Part shown: positions 27,694 to 36,908 of the stretch, piece after piece
How positions within the stretch are numbered: position 1 is the first letter of the stretch
How the letters are laid out: each line of letters begins with the position of its first letter
Notes under the pieces: generated by a model
What the model was told of the DNA's origin: nothing
Database searches by the model: none
What the model saw: the letters and a program-made list of their open reading frames with translations, nothing else
From: Ignavibacteria bacterium
Lineage (GTDB): Bacteria; Bacteroidota; Ignavibacteria; Tepidaquicellales; Tepidaquicellaceae
Assembly: GCA_036262055.1 (NCBI GenBank)
Contig: DATAJP010000004.1
Location: forward strand, 1 to 64,000
Length of the DNA: 64,000 nucleotides
Direction: 5' to 3'
Program-made: the position numbers and the translations under genes

Positions 27694-30600
27694 ATGAAAT
27701 CGAAATTCTTATTAATCTTTCTGTTAACAATTTCAACCCTCTTAATTTCTCAATCACCCGCATATTCCCAATTCGGCAAAAATAAAGTCCAATACATGGA
27801 ATTTGAATGGAAATATATTCAGTCAAAACATTTTGATATTTATTTTTACCAGGGTGGTAACTACATAGCAGAATATACAGCTCAGGTTGCAGAAAGCTCA
27901 TTAGTCCAATTGAGCACAAACTTAGATTACCGTATATCAAACAGAATTCCTATTATATTATTTAACTCTCATAATGAGTTTCAACAAAATAACGTAGTTG
28001 ATGAATTCCTTCCCGAAGGTGTCGGCGGTGTTACAGAGCTTTTCAAAAACCGCGTTGTAGTTCCGTTTGAAGGTGATTACGAAAAGTTCAGGCATGTTAT
28101 CCATCACGAATTAGTTCACGCATTTATGAATGACATGTTTTATGGAGGCTCTATTCAGAATATTATTTCAAGAAACATTACTTTGGTATTTCCCCTCTGG
28201 TTTAGTGAGGGAATGGCGGAAGTTCAGAGTTTGTATGGTCTGGATAAAGCGACGGATATGTATATACGTGACCTTGTGATAAATAATTATCTGCCTCCTA
28301 TTGAGTACGCAAACGGCTATCTTGCTTACAGAGCAGGACAAAGTTTTTTTGCATTTCTTGCCGATAATTACGGAAATGATAAGATTGGTGATTTGATGAA
28401 CAACATAAAAGCAATGGGTGATGTCGAAGCCGGCTTCGAGGAAACCTATAAGATGGGAACCGAAAAGTTATCGGAAAAATGGCATAAAGATTTAAAGAAA
28501 AGATACTGGCCTGAAATAGATACACGTGAAGAGGTTACAGACTTCGCGCAGAGATTAACCGACCATGAAAAAGATGGAGGATTTTATAACATTGCTCCGA
28601 CAATTTCACCTGATGGTCAGATGTTTGCTTTCATTTCAAACAGAGACGGGTTGTTCGATGTTTGGCTGGCAAGAACCTCAACAGGTCAGATAATTGAAAA
28701 AGTTTTATCAGGAAATACTTCCACTGATTTTGAAGAATTAAATATCCTTACCCCCGGTCTTACATGGTCACCTGACGGAAAATATCTTGCAATCAGCTCA
28801 AAAACCCAAAGTAAAGATGCAGTTTATTTAATAGATATAAAAAACTCCGACGAAACACGTCTTCCTATTGAAAGTCTTGAAATAGCTAATTTAAGCTGGG
28901 CGCCTTCCGGGGGGAAAATTGCTTATATCGGAATGACTTCTAAACAAACTGACGTATATGTTTATGATATGGCGACGAAGAAATCGGTTAATTTAACCAA
29001 TGATGTTTTTTCAGATGAAAAACCAACATGGTCACCTGATGGAAGATTTATTTACTGGACTTCAGATAGAAACGGTTATACAAACTTAAATGAAATCCCT
29101 GCTAATTTTAATATGGCAAACTATGAATATGACGGCAAGGATATATATAAAATCGATATCAGCACAAGAGAAGTAACAAGAGAAACAAATATAGAATATT
29201 CAGTTCAGACTGATGCACAAATCAGTGCAGACGGAAAGAAAATGTTATACGTTTCGGATGTAAACGGAATCACAAATTTATATTTAAGAGAAACCGATTC
29301 CTTGGGAAATTCGGTTGACAGACCCGTTACAAATTCTTTAAATCCCATTGACCAGATAACAGTTTCAAAAGACGGGAAAAGAATGCTCTTTGTTTCTTTG
29401 AACAAAGGCGGTTATGATATTTTTTCAATGTCCAATCCATTTGACAAAACATTGCCAATTAGTGAATTGCCTCCAACAGAGTTTGTGAAAGAAAGATTTG
29501 TAATGGAAGGATTGTTTGGAAAAGAAACCGAAGTTACTGCAATTGTTGATTCAACCGGAAAAGAAAAAGATACCTTATATCAGGTAATGGAATCAAGTGA
29601 CAGTGCTGAGCTCATTATCGATACTTTAAAATTAATAAAAGGAACTGATTCAACCACTCTTTATGGTCAGGATATTGAAATTAAATTTGCTAATTCAGAT
29701 ACGATTGCTCAGAATAAGGTTGTTGATTCCGTTTATGCTACAAATATGAATTTTTATGTAGAGAATAACGTGAATCCTGATGGTTCATTCAGAATTCATA
29801 AATATAAAGTAAAGTTTTCACCTGACTTGGTTTATGGAAATGCCGATTATTCAAGTTTTTATGGTGTTCAGGGAGTTGCGCAAATATCTCTCAGTGACAT
29901 GCTTGGAAATCACAGGATAAATATTATTACGTCAATGGTGATTGACCTGAAGAATAGCGATTATGCAGTGGCATATTATTATTTGCCAAAAAGAATTGAC
30001 TATGGAGCTGCTCTGTTCCATACTGCGAGATTTGTTTTATACAACAATGGTTTGGGAAGAGGCGATGAATTATACAGGTACAGAAATTTCGGCGGAACAG
30101 TTATGGCAAGTTATCCCTTCAGCAGATTCAAAAGAATCGAAGGAAGTCTTGGATTAAGCCATATATCAAGAGAGAATCTTGACAACTCTAATGAACCTTT
30201 GACAGAAAAAACGTTTTTAGTTCCTTCGGTAAGTTTTGTGCATGATAATACCGAGTTTAGTTATTATACTTATGCACCCGAAAGAGGAACACGATATAAT
30301 TTAAGCGCATTTGCGTCGCCTAAATTTGGTGAAAATGGAATTGGTTTTGTAACCGGAACACTTGATTACAGAACATATTTTAAAATGGGTGATGATTATA
30401 GCTTCGCGGCTCGTTTTGCGGGAGGAGCAAGTTACGGACCGAATCCGGTCAGATTTTATATCGGCGGAACTCCAAACTGGATTAACCGCTCTTTTGAGAA
30501 CTCAAATGTTCCTATCAGCAACATAGAAGAATTTGCATTCTCTTCAGCAGGTCTTCCGCTTAGAGGATATAATTATGATGCTAAGTCAGGCTCAAAGTAC

Positions 30601-30915
30601 GCATTGATGAATCTTGAATTTAGATATCCAATATTTAAATATATTGTATTGGGATTGCTGCCTATCGGATTTCAGAATATCCAAGGTGTTGCATTCGTCG
30701 ATGTTGGAACAGCCTGGAGTGATGATAAATCTTTAAAATTTTTTGAAAAAGGTCCGACAGGAAGCTTCCAGACAAAAGATTTATTAATTGGTACAGGGCT
30801 TGGAACACGTCTTATATTCCTGAATTTTCCGTTAAAATTTGATGTTGCATGGAGTACAAATCTTCATAAATGGAGTAAGCCGAAATATTATATTTCATTA
30901 GGATTTGATTTCTAA
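27694..30915 (+). CDS. Outer-membrane fusion: HExxH metallopeptidase, beta-propeller and beta-barrel
   Basis: A 1073-residue envelope protein. The signal peptide ends near residue 26 (AYSQ). The N-terminal part (about 30-280) carries the gluzincin-like zinc motif HHELVHAFMND (about 148) with the downstream SEGMAE that could supply the third ligand. Residues about 290-600 hold TolB/WD40-like propeller repeats (ISPDGQMFAFISNRDG, WSPDGKYLAISS, WSPDGRFIYWTSDRNG). After a linker, residues about 700-1073 look like a BamA/TamA-type barrel (GLPLRGYNYDAKSG, VAFVDVGTAWSDD) and end in Phe. It probably sits in the outer membrane with the peptidase and propeller in the periplasm. The substrate is unknown. 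Confidence 0.87.
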   Translation: MKSKFLLIFLLTISTLLISQSPAYSQFGKNKVQYMEFEWKYIQSKHFDIYFYQGGNYIAEYTAQVAESSLVQLSTNLDYRISNRIPIILFNSHNEFQQNNVVDEFLPEGVGGVTELFKNRVVVPFEGDYEKFRHVIHHELVHAFMNDMFYGGSIQNIISRNITLVFPLWFSEGMAEVQSLYGLDKATDMYIRDLVINNYLPPIEYANGYLAYRAGQSFFAFLADNYGNDKIGDLMNNIKAMGDVEAGFEETYKMGTEKLSEKWHKDLKKRYWPEIDTREEVTDFAQRLTDHEKDGGFYNIAPTISPDGQMFAFISNRDGLFDVWLARTSTGQIIEKVLSGNTSTDFEELNILTPGLTWSPDGKYLAISSKTQSKDAVYLIDIKNSDETRLPIESLEIANLSWAPSGGKIAYIGMTSKQTDVYVYDMATKKSVNLTNDVFSDEKPTWSPDGRFIYWTSDRNGYTNLNEIPANFNMANYEYDGKDIYKIDISTREVTRETNIEYSVQTDAQISADGKKMLYVSDVNGITNLYLRETDSLGNSVDRPVTNSLNPIDQITVSKDGKRMLFVSLNKGGYDIFSMSNPFDKTLPISELPPTEFVKERFVMEGLFGKETEVTAIVDSTGKEKDTLYQVMESSDSAELIIDTLKLIKGTDSTTLYGQDIEIKFANSDTIAQNKVVDSVYATNMNFYVENNVNPDGSFRIHKYKVKFSPDLVYGNADYSSFYGVQGVAQISLSDMLGNHRINIITSMVIDLKNSDYAVAYYYLPKRIDYGAALFHTARFVLYNNGLGRGDELYRYRNFGGTVMASYPFSRFKRIEGSLGLSHISRENLDNSNEPLTEKTFLVPSVSFVHDNTEFSYYTYAPERGTRYNLSAFASPKFGENGIGFVTGTLDYRTYFKMGDDYSFAARFAGGASYGPNPVRFYIGGTPNWINRSFENSNVPISNIEEFAFSSAGLPLRGYNYDAKSGSKYALMNLEFRYPIFKYIVLGLLPIGFQNIQGVAFVDVGTAWSDDKSLKFFEKGPTGSFQTKDLLIGTGLGTRLIFLNFPLKFDVAWSTNLHKWSKPKYYISLGFDF

Positions 30916-30943
30916 AAACCCTCTCTCCGGAATTTATTAAATA

Positions 30944-30972
30944 AAAAGCCCGCTCACAAAGCGGGTTTTTTA
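30944..30972 (+). terminator. Rho-independent terminator
   Basis: CCCGC (30949-30953) pairs with GCGGG (30961-30965), extended by flanking A and T runs, followed by TTTTTT. It is 30-odd bases past the stop of the peptidase/propeller/barrel gene. Confidence 0.85.
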
Positions 30973-31126
30973 TTATCTGATTTATAAATTTCTTCCTGAT
31001 ATTTAATGAACCAGTCAAGTTTTTGATATTAAATTTCATTCACAATTAGCAAAATTTCTGATTGCAGGATATTATGTTTAAAAGTAATTTTGAGACATCA
31101 TTTATTAATTAAAACATGAAATAAAA

Positions 31127-31627
31127 ATGAAAGTAAAAATTAAGATTTTAAATTATCTCCTGATTTGTTTTATTCTCGCCGGCTTTATCGGGTTAGCTGC
31201 ATGCGATAAGAATAATCCTTTGACTCCAATACTAGGGGCTTGCAGCGGTTCGAATCTCTGTTTCAAAATGAATGGGACACAATATACGATGAATGCTAAC
31301 TGGACAACACCACCTTCACGTAACAGGATACCTTGGGAAGAAGGCAGCGGAGCTAACTACAAAAATATTGAACTTGATATATATGGCAATTCAACAGGAG
31401 CATATAATGTGGATACGTCATCGTCTGCAAGTAATAGAGCAACTTTTCAATATTTTATCAATGACGGAGGAAGTGTCACGAATATACAAGGGCTTTCAGG
31501 CACTGTAAATCTTACAGAAATAACTACTACGACTATAAGCGGTAATTTTACTATTACTGCAAAAGACCAGACAGGAGTTGATTATACAATTACCGAAGGA
31601 AATTTTGTAAGCGTTCCAAAACCATAA
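31127..31627 (+). CDS. Lipoprotein of unknown function
   Basis: Predicted lipoprotein of 166 residues with a hydrophobic segment and lipobox LAAC near residue 26. The mature part (CFKMNGTQYTMNANWTT ... LSGTVNLTEITTTTISGNFT) resembles small beta-sandwich lipoproteins of Bacteroidetes-type bacteria that begin with a short 'MNG' strand and end with a 'SGTFSFTA'-like strand, but I cannot name a family with certainty. It is followed by a strong terminator. Confidence 0.7.
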   Translation: MKVKIKILNYLLICFILAGFIGLAACDKNNPLTPILGACSGSNLCFKMNGTQYTMNANWTTPPSRNRIPWEEGSGANYKNIELDIYGNSTGAYNVDTSSSASNRATFQYFINDGGSVTNIQGLSGTVNLTEITTTTISGNFTITAKDQTGVDYTITEGNFVSVPKP

Positions 31628-31654
31628 GATATTTTTTTAATATATATAAAATAA

Positions 31655-31686
31655 AAAAGCCCTGCCGATTTCTCAGCAGGGCTTTT
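31655..31686. terminator. Bidirectional terminator between convergent genes
   Basis: Perfect 11-bp stem AAAAGCCCTGC / GCAGGGCTTTT with a 10-base loop. The A-rich and T-rich arms make it work on both strands, between the lipoprotein gene and korB. Confidence 0.85.
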
Positions 31687-31708
31687 CAATTAATAGTCAA
31701 AATTATTG

Positions 31709-32749
31709 TTAATTAATCGTCCAGGTGGTAGTTCCTCTAAGAATCTCATCGAGATTGCCTTGACCTTTCGAACTGATGTGTCTTTCAATCTGATGATAAA
31801 GTTCCTGTTCGTAAGTCGGTCTTTCAATGTCTAAGAAAACTCCAACAGGCGCAGGGAAACCGGTATGCTCGGCGAATGAACTTAATATGAACGCAAGATC
31901 GCGTGATTTCTCATCATGAACAAGAACATCATTGATGCTCCATTTACCGTCTGTTAAGTCTATTATTACAGGTGTGAAACCGTCAAGCTTTATTCCTTTA
32001 TCTTTATTCGTTCCAAAGACTAAAGGCTTGCCATGTTCAAGATATAAAACATTGTCGGCTTTTGTTTCTTTTTCAGTATATAGGAAAAATGCTCCGTCAT
32101 TAAAAATGTTGCAGTTCTGAAAAATTTCGAGGAAGGAAGTCCCTTTATGCTTAGCAACTCTCGTAATTATATCCTGCAAATGTTTCGGGTCTCTGTCCAT
32201 CGAACGCGCAATGAAAGTTCCATTTGCTCCAAGCGCAAGTGATACGGGATTAAGAGGAGCATCGATTGTTCCGTAAGGTGATGACTTGGTAATTTTTCCA
32301 AGCTCCGAGGTTGGCGAGTATTGTCCTTTAGTTAAACCGTAAATTCTATTATTAAAAAGCAAAAGATTAACATCAACGTTTCTTCTAAGTATATGCAAGA
32401 AATGATTACCGCCAATGCTGAGCAAATCACCATCACCAGCGACAATCCATACCGATAAATCGGGGTTCATGCATTTAATTCCGGTTCCGACTGCTGTTGC
32501 GCGACCGTGAATTGTATGGAAGCCATAGGTATTCATATAATATGGAAAACGGCTCGAACATCCAATACCTGCAACAAATACGAGTTTTTCTTTTGTAATG
32601 CCGAGAGCAGGTAAAGTTCTTTGGACCTGCGCAAGAATTGAGTAATCACCGCAGCCAGGACACCATCTTACGTCCTGGTCTGATGAAAAATCTTTTGCAG
32701 TATAAACTTTTGTTTCTATTGCCGGTTTATTTTCTGTTGTGTCTGCCAT
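31709..32749 (-). CDS. korB: 2-oxoacid:ferredoxin oxidoreductase subunit beta (KorB-like)
   Basis: Thiamine-diphosphate subunit of a 2-oxoacid (probably 2-oxoglutarate):ferredoxin oxidoreductase, 346 residues. The start of the domain has WCPGCGDYSILAQVQ and the diphosphate-binding motif GDGDLLSIGGNHFLHILRRN followed by LLLFNNRIYGLTKGQYSPTS. With KorA it makes or uses succinyl-CoA in an oxidative or reductive citric acid cycle, passing electrons to ferredoxin. It lies about 105 bases after korA, a spacer filled by palindromic repeats. The substrate is inferred from overall likeness to two-subunit Kor enzymes. Confidence 0.92.
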   Translation of the reverse strand: MADTTENKPAIETKVYTAKDFSSDQDVRWCPGCGDYSILAQVQRTLPALGITKEKLVFVAGIGCSSRFPYYMNTYGFHTIHGRATAVGTGIKCMNPDLSVWIVAGDGDLLSIGGNHFLHILRRNVDVNLLLFNNRIYGLTKGQYSPTSELGKITKSSPYGTIDAPLNPVSLALGANGTFIARSMDRDPKHLQDIITRVAKHKGTSFLEIFQNCNIFNDGAFFLYTEKETKADNVLYLEHGKPLVFGTNKDKGIKLDGFTPVIIDLTDGKWSINDVLVHDEKSRDLAFILSSFAEHTGFPAPVGVFLDIERPTYEQELYHQIERHISSKGQGNLDEILRGTTTWTIN

Positions 32750-32774
32750 ATATTTTACTTCTTATTTTTTATAC

Positions 32775-32858
32775 TGTAGCCGAAACCTTCAGGTTTCGTT
32801 TTATTAGTACGACAGGCATTCTTGCCTGTCGGGACAGACAGGAATGTCTGTCCTACTA
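32775..32858. repeat. Cluster of three short palindromes between korA and korB
   Basis: Three hairpins lie head to tail: GAAACC...GGTTTC (in 32775-32798, family B, beginning TGTAGCCGAA), GACAGGC...GCCTGTC (about 32811-32830), and the family A element GACAGAC...GTCTGTC (32833-32858). The last copy is identical over 26 bases to 18231-18256 and its end supplies the korA stop codon TAG. Confidence 0.75.
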
Positions 32859-34730
32859 ACCTAAAATCTCTGTTATTTTTTGTTCTATTTCTTTTGCTTT
32901 GAACGGAAGCCCCTGCACTTTATTCATGCTGATTGCATCGACTAAAAACTCTGCTCTTATTATTTTGCTTAACTGCCCTAAATTCATTTCAGGAATTAAA
33001 ACTTTTTTAAACTTTCTCACTACTTCACCAATGTTTGCAGGCATCGGATTTAAATATCTTAAATGTGCATAAGAAACTTTCTTTCCTTTTGCTTTTGTGT
33101 TCTCACAGGCAGCGACAATAGGACCGTAAGTACTTCCCCATCCGAGAACAAGCAACTCGCCTTCCTGTTCACCATGAACTTCAAGCTTCGGAATTATGTT
33201 CTGAATGTTTTTTATTTTCTGCGCGCGAATCTTAACCATCGCTTCGTGATTATCGGGGTCATAATTCACATTACCTGTAATGTTTTGTTTTTCAAGTCCC
33301 CCGATTCTGTGTTCAAGTCCCGGAGTTCCCGGCACTGCCCATGGACGAGCAAGGTTTTCATCACGCAGATACGGGAAAAATCCTTCCGTCTCCGTTCTGA
33401 AATTTACTTTTAATTCAGGAAGTGAATCCGACGTTATAACTTTCCACGGCTCGGAGCCATTTGCAAGAAATCCATCCGATAAATACATAACCGGAGTCAT
33501 AAACTGTGTTGCAATTCTTACTGCTTCATAAGCCATATAAAAACAATCCGAAGGAGTTGCCGGAGCAATGACAGCAACAGGACATTCGCCGTTACGACCA
33601 TAAATTGCCTGCATTAAATCCGCCTGTTCGGTTTTTGTCGGAAGACCTGTCGATGGTCCGCCGCGCTGAACGTTTATAATCAATAACGGAAGTTCCGTCA
33701 TTACTGCAAGACCAATTGCCTCGGTTTTCAATGCAACACCCGGACCGCTTGTTGATGTAACACCAAGCCCCCCTGCAAAAGATGCTCCAATCGCTGCAGT
33801 AACGCTTGCAATTTCATCTTCCGCCTGAAAAGTTATAATTCCAAAATTTTTATATTTAGATAAGTAATGAAGAATATCCGAAGCCGGAGTAATAGGATAC
33901 GTTGCAAGCAAAAGCTTTAGTCCGCTTTTGACTGAAGCTGATACTAAACCCAATGCAAGCGCTTCGTTCCCGCTTATGCTTCTGTAAGTCCCTGAAGGAA
34001 GCTTAGCCGCCCGCACCTGATATCTTGCGGAAAATATTTCAGATGTTTCCCCGAAGTTATATCCTGCTCTTAAAGCGCGTTTGTTTGCTTCTGCAATTAA
34101 AGGGTCTTTAGAAAATTTTGAATCTATCCAGTTCAGAGTTCCTTCCATAGAGCGTTCATACAACCAGTACATTAAACCCAATGCAAAAAAGTTTTTACAT
34201 TTGACTGCCGCTTTCTGGGAAAGATGAAGTTCCTTCAGAACTTCGAGCGTTGTTTTAGTTATGGGTATTGAATGAACTTCATAATCATCCAAAGTTTCAT
34301 CTTCAAGCGGGTTTACGGTGTAGCCTGCAAGCTGAAGACCTTTATTGTCAAATGAATCGGAGTTAACAATTACCACTCCGCCTTTTTTCAAATCTTTTAT
34401 GTTAACTTTCAAAGCAGCGGGATTCATTGCAACCAAAACATCTACCTCGTCACCGGGGGTAAAAATATCATTGCTGGAAAACTGAAGCTGAAAACCGCTC
34501 ACTCCGTATGTCGTTCCGACTGGAGCGCGAATTTCTGCCGGGAAATCAGGAAGCGTTCCGACATCGTTTCCGAAAATTGCCGTTGTATTTGTAAACTGAC
34601 TGCCTGTGAGCTGCATTCCATCACCGGAATCACCTGCAAAGCGTATTGTTACTGCGGAAAGTTCTTTTGATTGTGTATGCCCGTTGCTTGCGCCATTAGT
34701 CACCGAAGTGACTTCTTCGTTGTTACTCAT
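32856..34730 (-). CDS. korA: 2-oxoacid:ferredoxin oxidoreductase subunit alpha, gamma-alpha fusion (KorA-like)
   Basis: Fused gamma and alpha subunit, 624 residues. The gamma domain (about 25-205) begins [20 protein letters not shown]. The alpha pyrimidine-binding domain starts near residue 225 ([36 protein letters not shown]) and has [20 protein letters not shown] and [18 protein letters not shown] transketolase C-terminal-like domain follows ([15 protein letters not shown]). It works with KorB as a heterotetramer. The gene ends in two consecutive TAG codons whose sequence is part of a palindromic repeat. Confidence 0.93.
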   Translation of the reverse strand: MSNNEEVTSVTNGASNGHTQSKELSAVTIRFAGDSGDGMQLTGSQFTNTTAIFGNDVGTLPDFPAEIRAPVGTTYGVSGFQLQFSSNDIFTPGDEVDVLVAMNPAALKVNIKDLKKGGVVIVNSDSFDNKGLQLAGYTVNPLEDETLDDYEVHSIPITKTTLEVLKELHLSQKAAVKCKNFFALGLMYWLYERSMEGTLNWIDSKFSKDPLIAEANKRALRAGYNFGETSEIFSARYQVRAAKLPSGTYRSISGNEALALGLVSASVKSGLKLLLATYPITPASDILHYLSKYKNFGIITFQAEDEIASVTAAIGASFAGGLGVTSTSGPGVALKTEAIGLAVMTELPLLIINVQRGGPSTGLPTKTEQADLMQAIYGRNGECPVAVIAPATPSDCFYMAYEAVRIATQFMTPVMYLSDGFLANGSEPWKVITSDSLPELKVNFRTETEGFFPYLRDENLARPWAVPGTPGLEHRIGGLEKQNITGNVNYDPDNHEAMVKIRAQKIKNIQNIIPKLEVHGEQEGELLVLGWGSTYGPIVAACENTKAKGKKVSYAHLRYLNPMPANIGEVVRKFKKVLIPEMNLGQLSKIIRAEFLVDAISMNKVQGLPFKAKEIEQKITEILG

Positions 34731-34786
34731 ATAAACAAAAATACTATAATTAATATTTATTTAATATGGAAAATTTTAAAACCTTC

Positions 34787-34850
34787 GTGTCACTCTGAGC
34801 GGAGCGAAGAGTCCCCCTTCGTTTGGGGATCCTTCACTGTTCAAGATGAC
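34787..34850. repeat. Dispersed repeat, 'GTCACTCTGAGC' family (family C)
   Basis: Element beginning GTGTCACTCTGAGCGGAGCG, followed by a small hairpin (CCCCC...GGGG) and ending TCAAGATGACA. A diverged copy is at 20566-20593. Translated in one frame it gives the familiar 'CHSERSEES' pseudo-peptide, a sign of a non-coding repeat. Confidence 0.65.
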
Positions 34851-34857
34851 AATAAGT

Positions 34858-35109
34858 TTATCTATCTTCTAAAATCAGTTTCCTACTTCTTGGATCGAAA
34901 GTATGCATATTATCCTCAGAATAAATTGTCCCTGTAATTTCTTTATATCCAGTATTTCCTTCATCAATTGCTCTGCAGTGAAAATGATGATATTCAGGAT
35001 GTTCTAATAAATGTTGCAAATAATTTATTAAACTTTCTACTTCCTCTTTTGTCAGGTATATCCCAACATCTTTGATTGCTTCGTCAGTATCTCTATTTAG
35101 AATTCTCAT
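34858..35109 (-). CDS. Small protein of unknown function
   Basis: Protein of 83 residues starting at ATG 35109 (MRILNRDTDEAIKDVGIYLT); an in-frame TTG two codons upstream is less likely. It has a predicted helix KEEVESLINYLQHLLEHPE followed by HHFHCRAIDEG, a His/Cys cluster that could bind metal, and a charged C-terminus. No family is recognised. It lies alone between korA and rplI, with a repeat at its 3' end. Confidence 0.6.
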   Translation of the reverse strand: MRILNRDTDEAIKDVGIYLTKEEVESLINYLQHLLEHPEYHHFHCRAIDEGNTGYKEITGTIYSEDNMHTFDPRSRKLILEDR

Positions 35110-35163
35110 AATCAATTATTTAATTAGATTCATACCTCGCAGGAATGAGAGCAAGTATAAAAC

Positions 35164-35196
35164 AAAAAAGGGTTTGCTCCTCTCGGAACAAACCCT
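35164..35196 (-). terminator. Rho-independent terminator of the rpsF-ssb-rplI operon
   Basis: AGGGTTTG (35169-35176) pairs with CAAACCCT (35189-35196) around a 12-base loop. On the minus strand the stem is followed by six T. It lies 26 bases after the rplI stop. Confidence 0.85.
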
Positions 35197-35221
35197 CTGA
35201 ATTATTTCAAATTTATTTAAT

Positions 35222-35767
35222 TTATTCCTGAACGGATGCCGGTGTTTCTTTTTCTGAAGTCTCGCCTGTCTGTTCATTAACTTCAGCAGCTTCTTCAGTT
35301 ACACCGTTTCCCATCTCGTGTCCTTCTTTTTTCACGTTCACCTTAATCTTTGCCACCACTGAATGATGAAGCTTAATGTCAACTTCATGCTCACCGAGTT
35401 TTTTAATCGGTTCTCCGATAGAGATTTTTCTTTTATCGAGAGAAGAATATCCTTTTTCAACAAGCGCATCATGAACCATCTGCGAAGTTACAGAACCAAA
35501 AAGTCTGTCCTCTTCACCTGTCTTAACAACTATGTCAACAGAAACATTGGATAAATCACCTGCGAGCTTTTTGGCTTCATCAAGTTCTTTTTCTCTTTTC
35601 CTTGATTGCTGTCTCGTAACTTCTTCTGAATGTCTTTTGTTTGAATCGTTTGCAATTACAGCAATGCCGTTCGGGATAAGGAAGTTGCTCGCATATCCTT
35701 TTTTTACTTCAACAACCTGACCTGTTTGTCCAAGATGTTCGTAGTCTTTTCTTAATATAACTTTCAT
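35222..35767 (-). CDS. rplI: 50S ribosomal protein L9 with acidic tail
   Basis: Large-subunit protein with two RNA-binding domains joined by a long helix. The N-domain MKVILRKDYEHLGQTGQVVE ... GYASNFLIPNGIA is diagnostic, and the C-domain ends near residue 150. A tail of about 30 residues rich in Glu, Thr and Ser follows (EEAAEVNEQTGETSEKETPA), beyond the usual ~149. It follows ssb directly; the expected rpsR gene is not between them. Confidence 0.96.
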   Translation of the reverse strand: MKVILRKDYEHLGQTGQVVEVKKGYASNFLIPNGIAVIANDSNKRHSEEVTRQQSRKREKELDEAKKLAGDLSNVSVDIVVKTGEEDRLFGSVTSQMVHDALVEKGYSSLDKRKISIGEPIKKLGEHEVDIKLHHSVVAKIKVNVKKEGHEMGNGVTEEAAEVNEQTGETSEKETPASVQE

Positions 35768-35836
35768 AATATATAATCCCTCTTTTATTTTAATTTAAGA
35801 GGATATGGTTTTAATAACTAAATTTATTTATAAAAA

Positions 35837-36289
35837 TTAGTGTTTAATCAAATCTGAATCTTCAGGAGAAAGCAGCTGGTCAAAGCTGTCATCAGAGAAA
35901 ACTGAAGGTTCATCGTGTGATGCAGCATCTCCGCCTTGAGCGCCTCTTTTGTTGAGGAACTGAATTCTTCTTGCTTTGATTTCAACTACTGTTCGGCTTG
36001 CACCGTCTTCAGTTTTGAAGGTTCTGCTCTGAAGCTCTCCGTCAACAAGAACAGCATTTCCTTTTTTGAGTTTGTCTCTGCAGCTTTCAGCAAGCTTGTT
36101 CCATGCAACAATTCCAACATAACAAACATCTTCTTTCCATTCGTCATTTTTATCTCTAAATCTTCTGTTGCTTGCGATATGGAAATTCACAACCGGAGTT
36201 CCGGTAGTAGTCTGTCTGAAAACAGGGTCTTTGGTAAGGTTTCCTGCTACGATAACAGAGTTCAGTTCAGGCATCTTAAATTCAGCCAT
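35837..36289 (-). CDS. ssb: Single-stranded DNA-binding protein
   Basis: OB-fold protein of 150 residues that coats single-stranded DNA in replication and repair. Recognised by LNSVIVAGNLTKDPVFRQTTTGTPVVNFHIASNRRF and the acidic C-terminal region. The canonical DDDIPF-type tip is altered: the protein ends SPEDSDLIKH, so contact with SSB-interacting proteins may differ, or this may be an accessory paralogue. It lies between rpsF and rplI, a usual position. Confidence 0.93.
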   Translation of the reverse strand: MAEFKMPELNSVIVAGNLTKDPVFRQTTTGTPVVNFHIASNRRFRDKNDEWKEDVCYVGIVAWNKLAESCRDKLKKGNAVLVDGELQSRTFKTEDGASRTVVEIKARRIQFLNKRGAQGGDAASHDEPSVFSDDSFDQLLSPEDSDLIKH

Positions 36290-36365
36290 TGTTTACCTCC
36301 AAAAAAATATGGTAGTTTTAATTAGTTATTCAGTTAATTCAAAAAAATCATATTACATACCTAGC

Positions 36366-36824
36366 TTAAGAAACAGAGACAGCGTCGCCTGATTTTGCCT
36401 GAGATGTTTCAGTGGAAGTTTGGGAGGTAAGTTTTTCAGCGTCTCCGGCTTCCTTAGCAGCAGCGTCATTCTGTAACTTCGCCAAGTACTGAGCTTTCCT
36501 GGTGAAGTGATCGTTCCTTTCTTTCAGTGTCTTAGAATCCAAATATAATGTCAAATATCTCATAACATTTTCATCAATTCTGAAGGTTTTATCAAGTATG
36601 GCAACAACATTTGCAGGAGCATTATACTCTATGCAAACGTAATAGCCGTTTTGTTTATTGTTGATCGGATAAGCAAGACGTTTTCTTCCTATCCTCTCGG
36701 TATTAATTATTTCAGCTTTGTTTTTCTTGAGTAAGTTTGAGTATTTTGAAATAATTTCTTCAACTGCGGCATCTTCAAAGTTACCGTCTGCGATGATGTA
36801 GGTCTCGTAATGTTTGTTAGTCAA
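36366..36824 (-). CDS. rpsF: 30S ribosomal protein S6
   Basis: Small-subunit protein, 152 residues. Core: HYETYIIADGNFEDAAVEEI, RIGRKRLAYPINNKQNGYYV and ENVMRYLTLYLDSK. A Ser/Thr/Ala-rich tail of about 35 residues extends past the normal end. The start codon is TTG (36822-36824), supported by the conserved N-terminus; no close ATG is in frame. First gene of the rpsF-ssb-rplI operon. Confidence 0.95.
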   Translation of the reverse strand: MTNKHYETYIIADGNFEDAAVEEIISKYSNLLKKNKAEIINTERIGRKRLAYPINNKQNGYYVCIEYNAPANVVAILDKTFRIDENVMRYLTLYLDSKTLKERNDHFTRKAQYLAKLQNDAAAKEAGDAEKLTSQTSTETSQAKSGDAVSVS

Positions 36825-36908
36825 TTGTGTAAATTAAATATTAACTTTTTGCAAAGGGATTAAAATATGTAGAAAATACAACATATTCAAGGGAAATAAA
36901 TGAAAATC

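Noticed and set aside
34671-34937. Possible small gene on the plus strand, 88 residues
   Set aside because: Its middle is the translation of a dispersed repeat (CHSERSEES pattern) and it overlaps korA and the small unknown gene on the other strand.
35110-35115. TTG start for the small unknown gene before rplI
   Set aside because: The ATG at 35109 is preferred; two extra residues bring no support.
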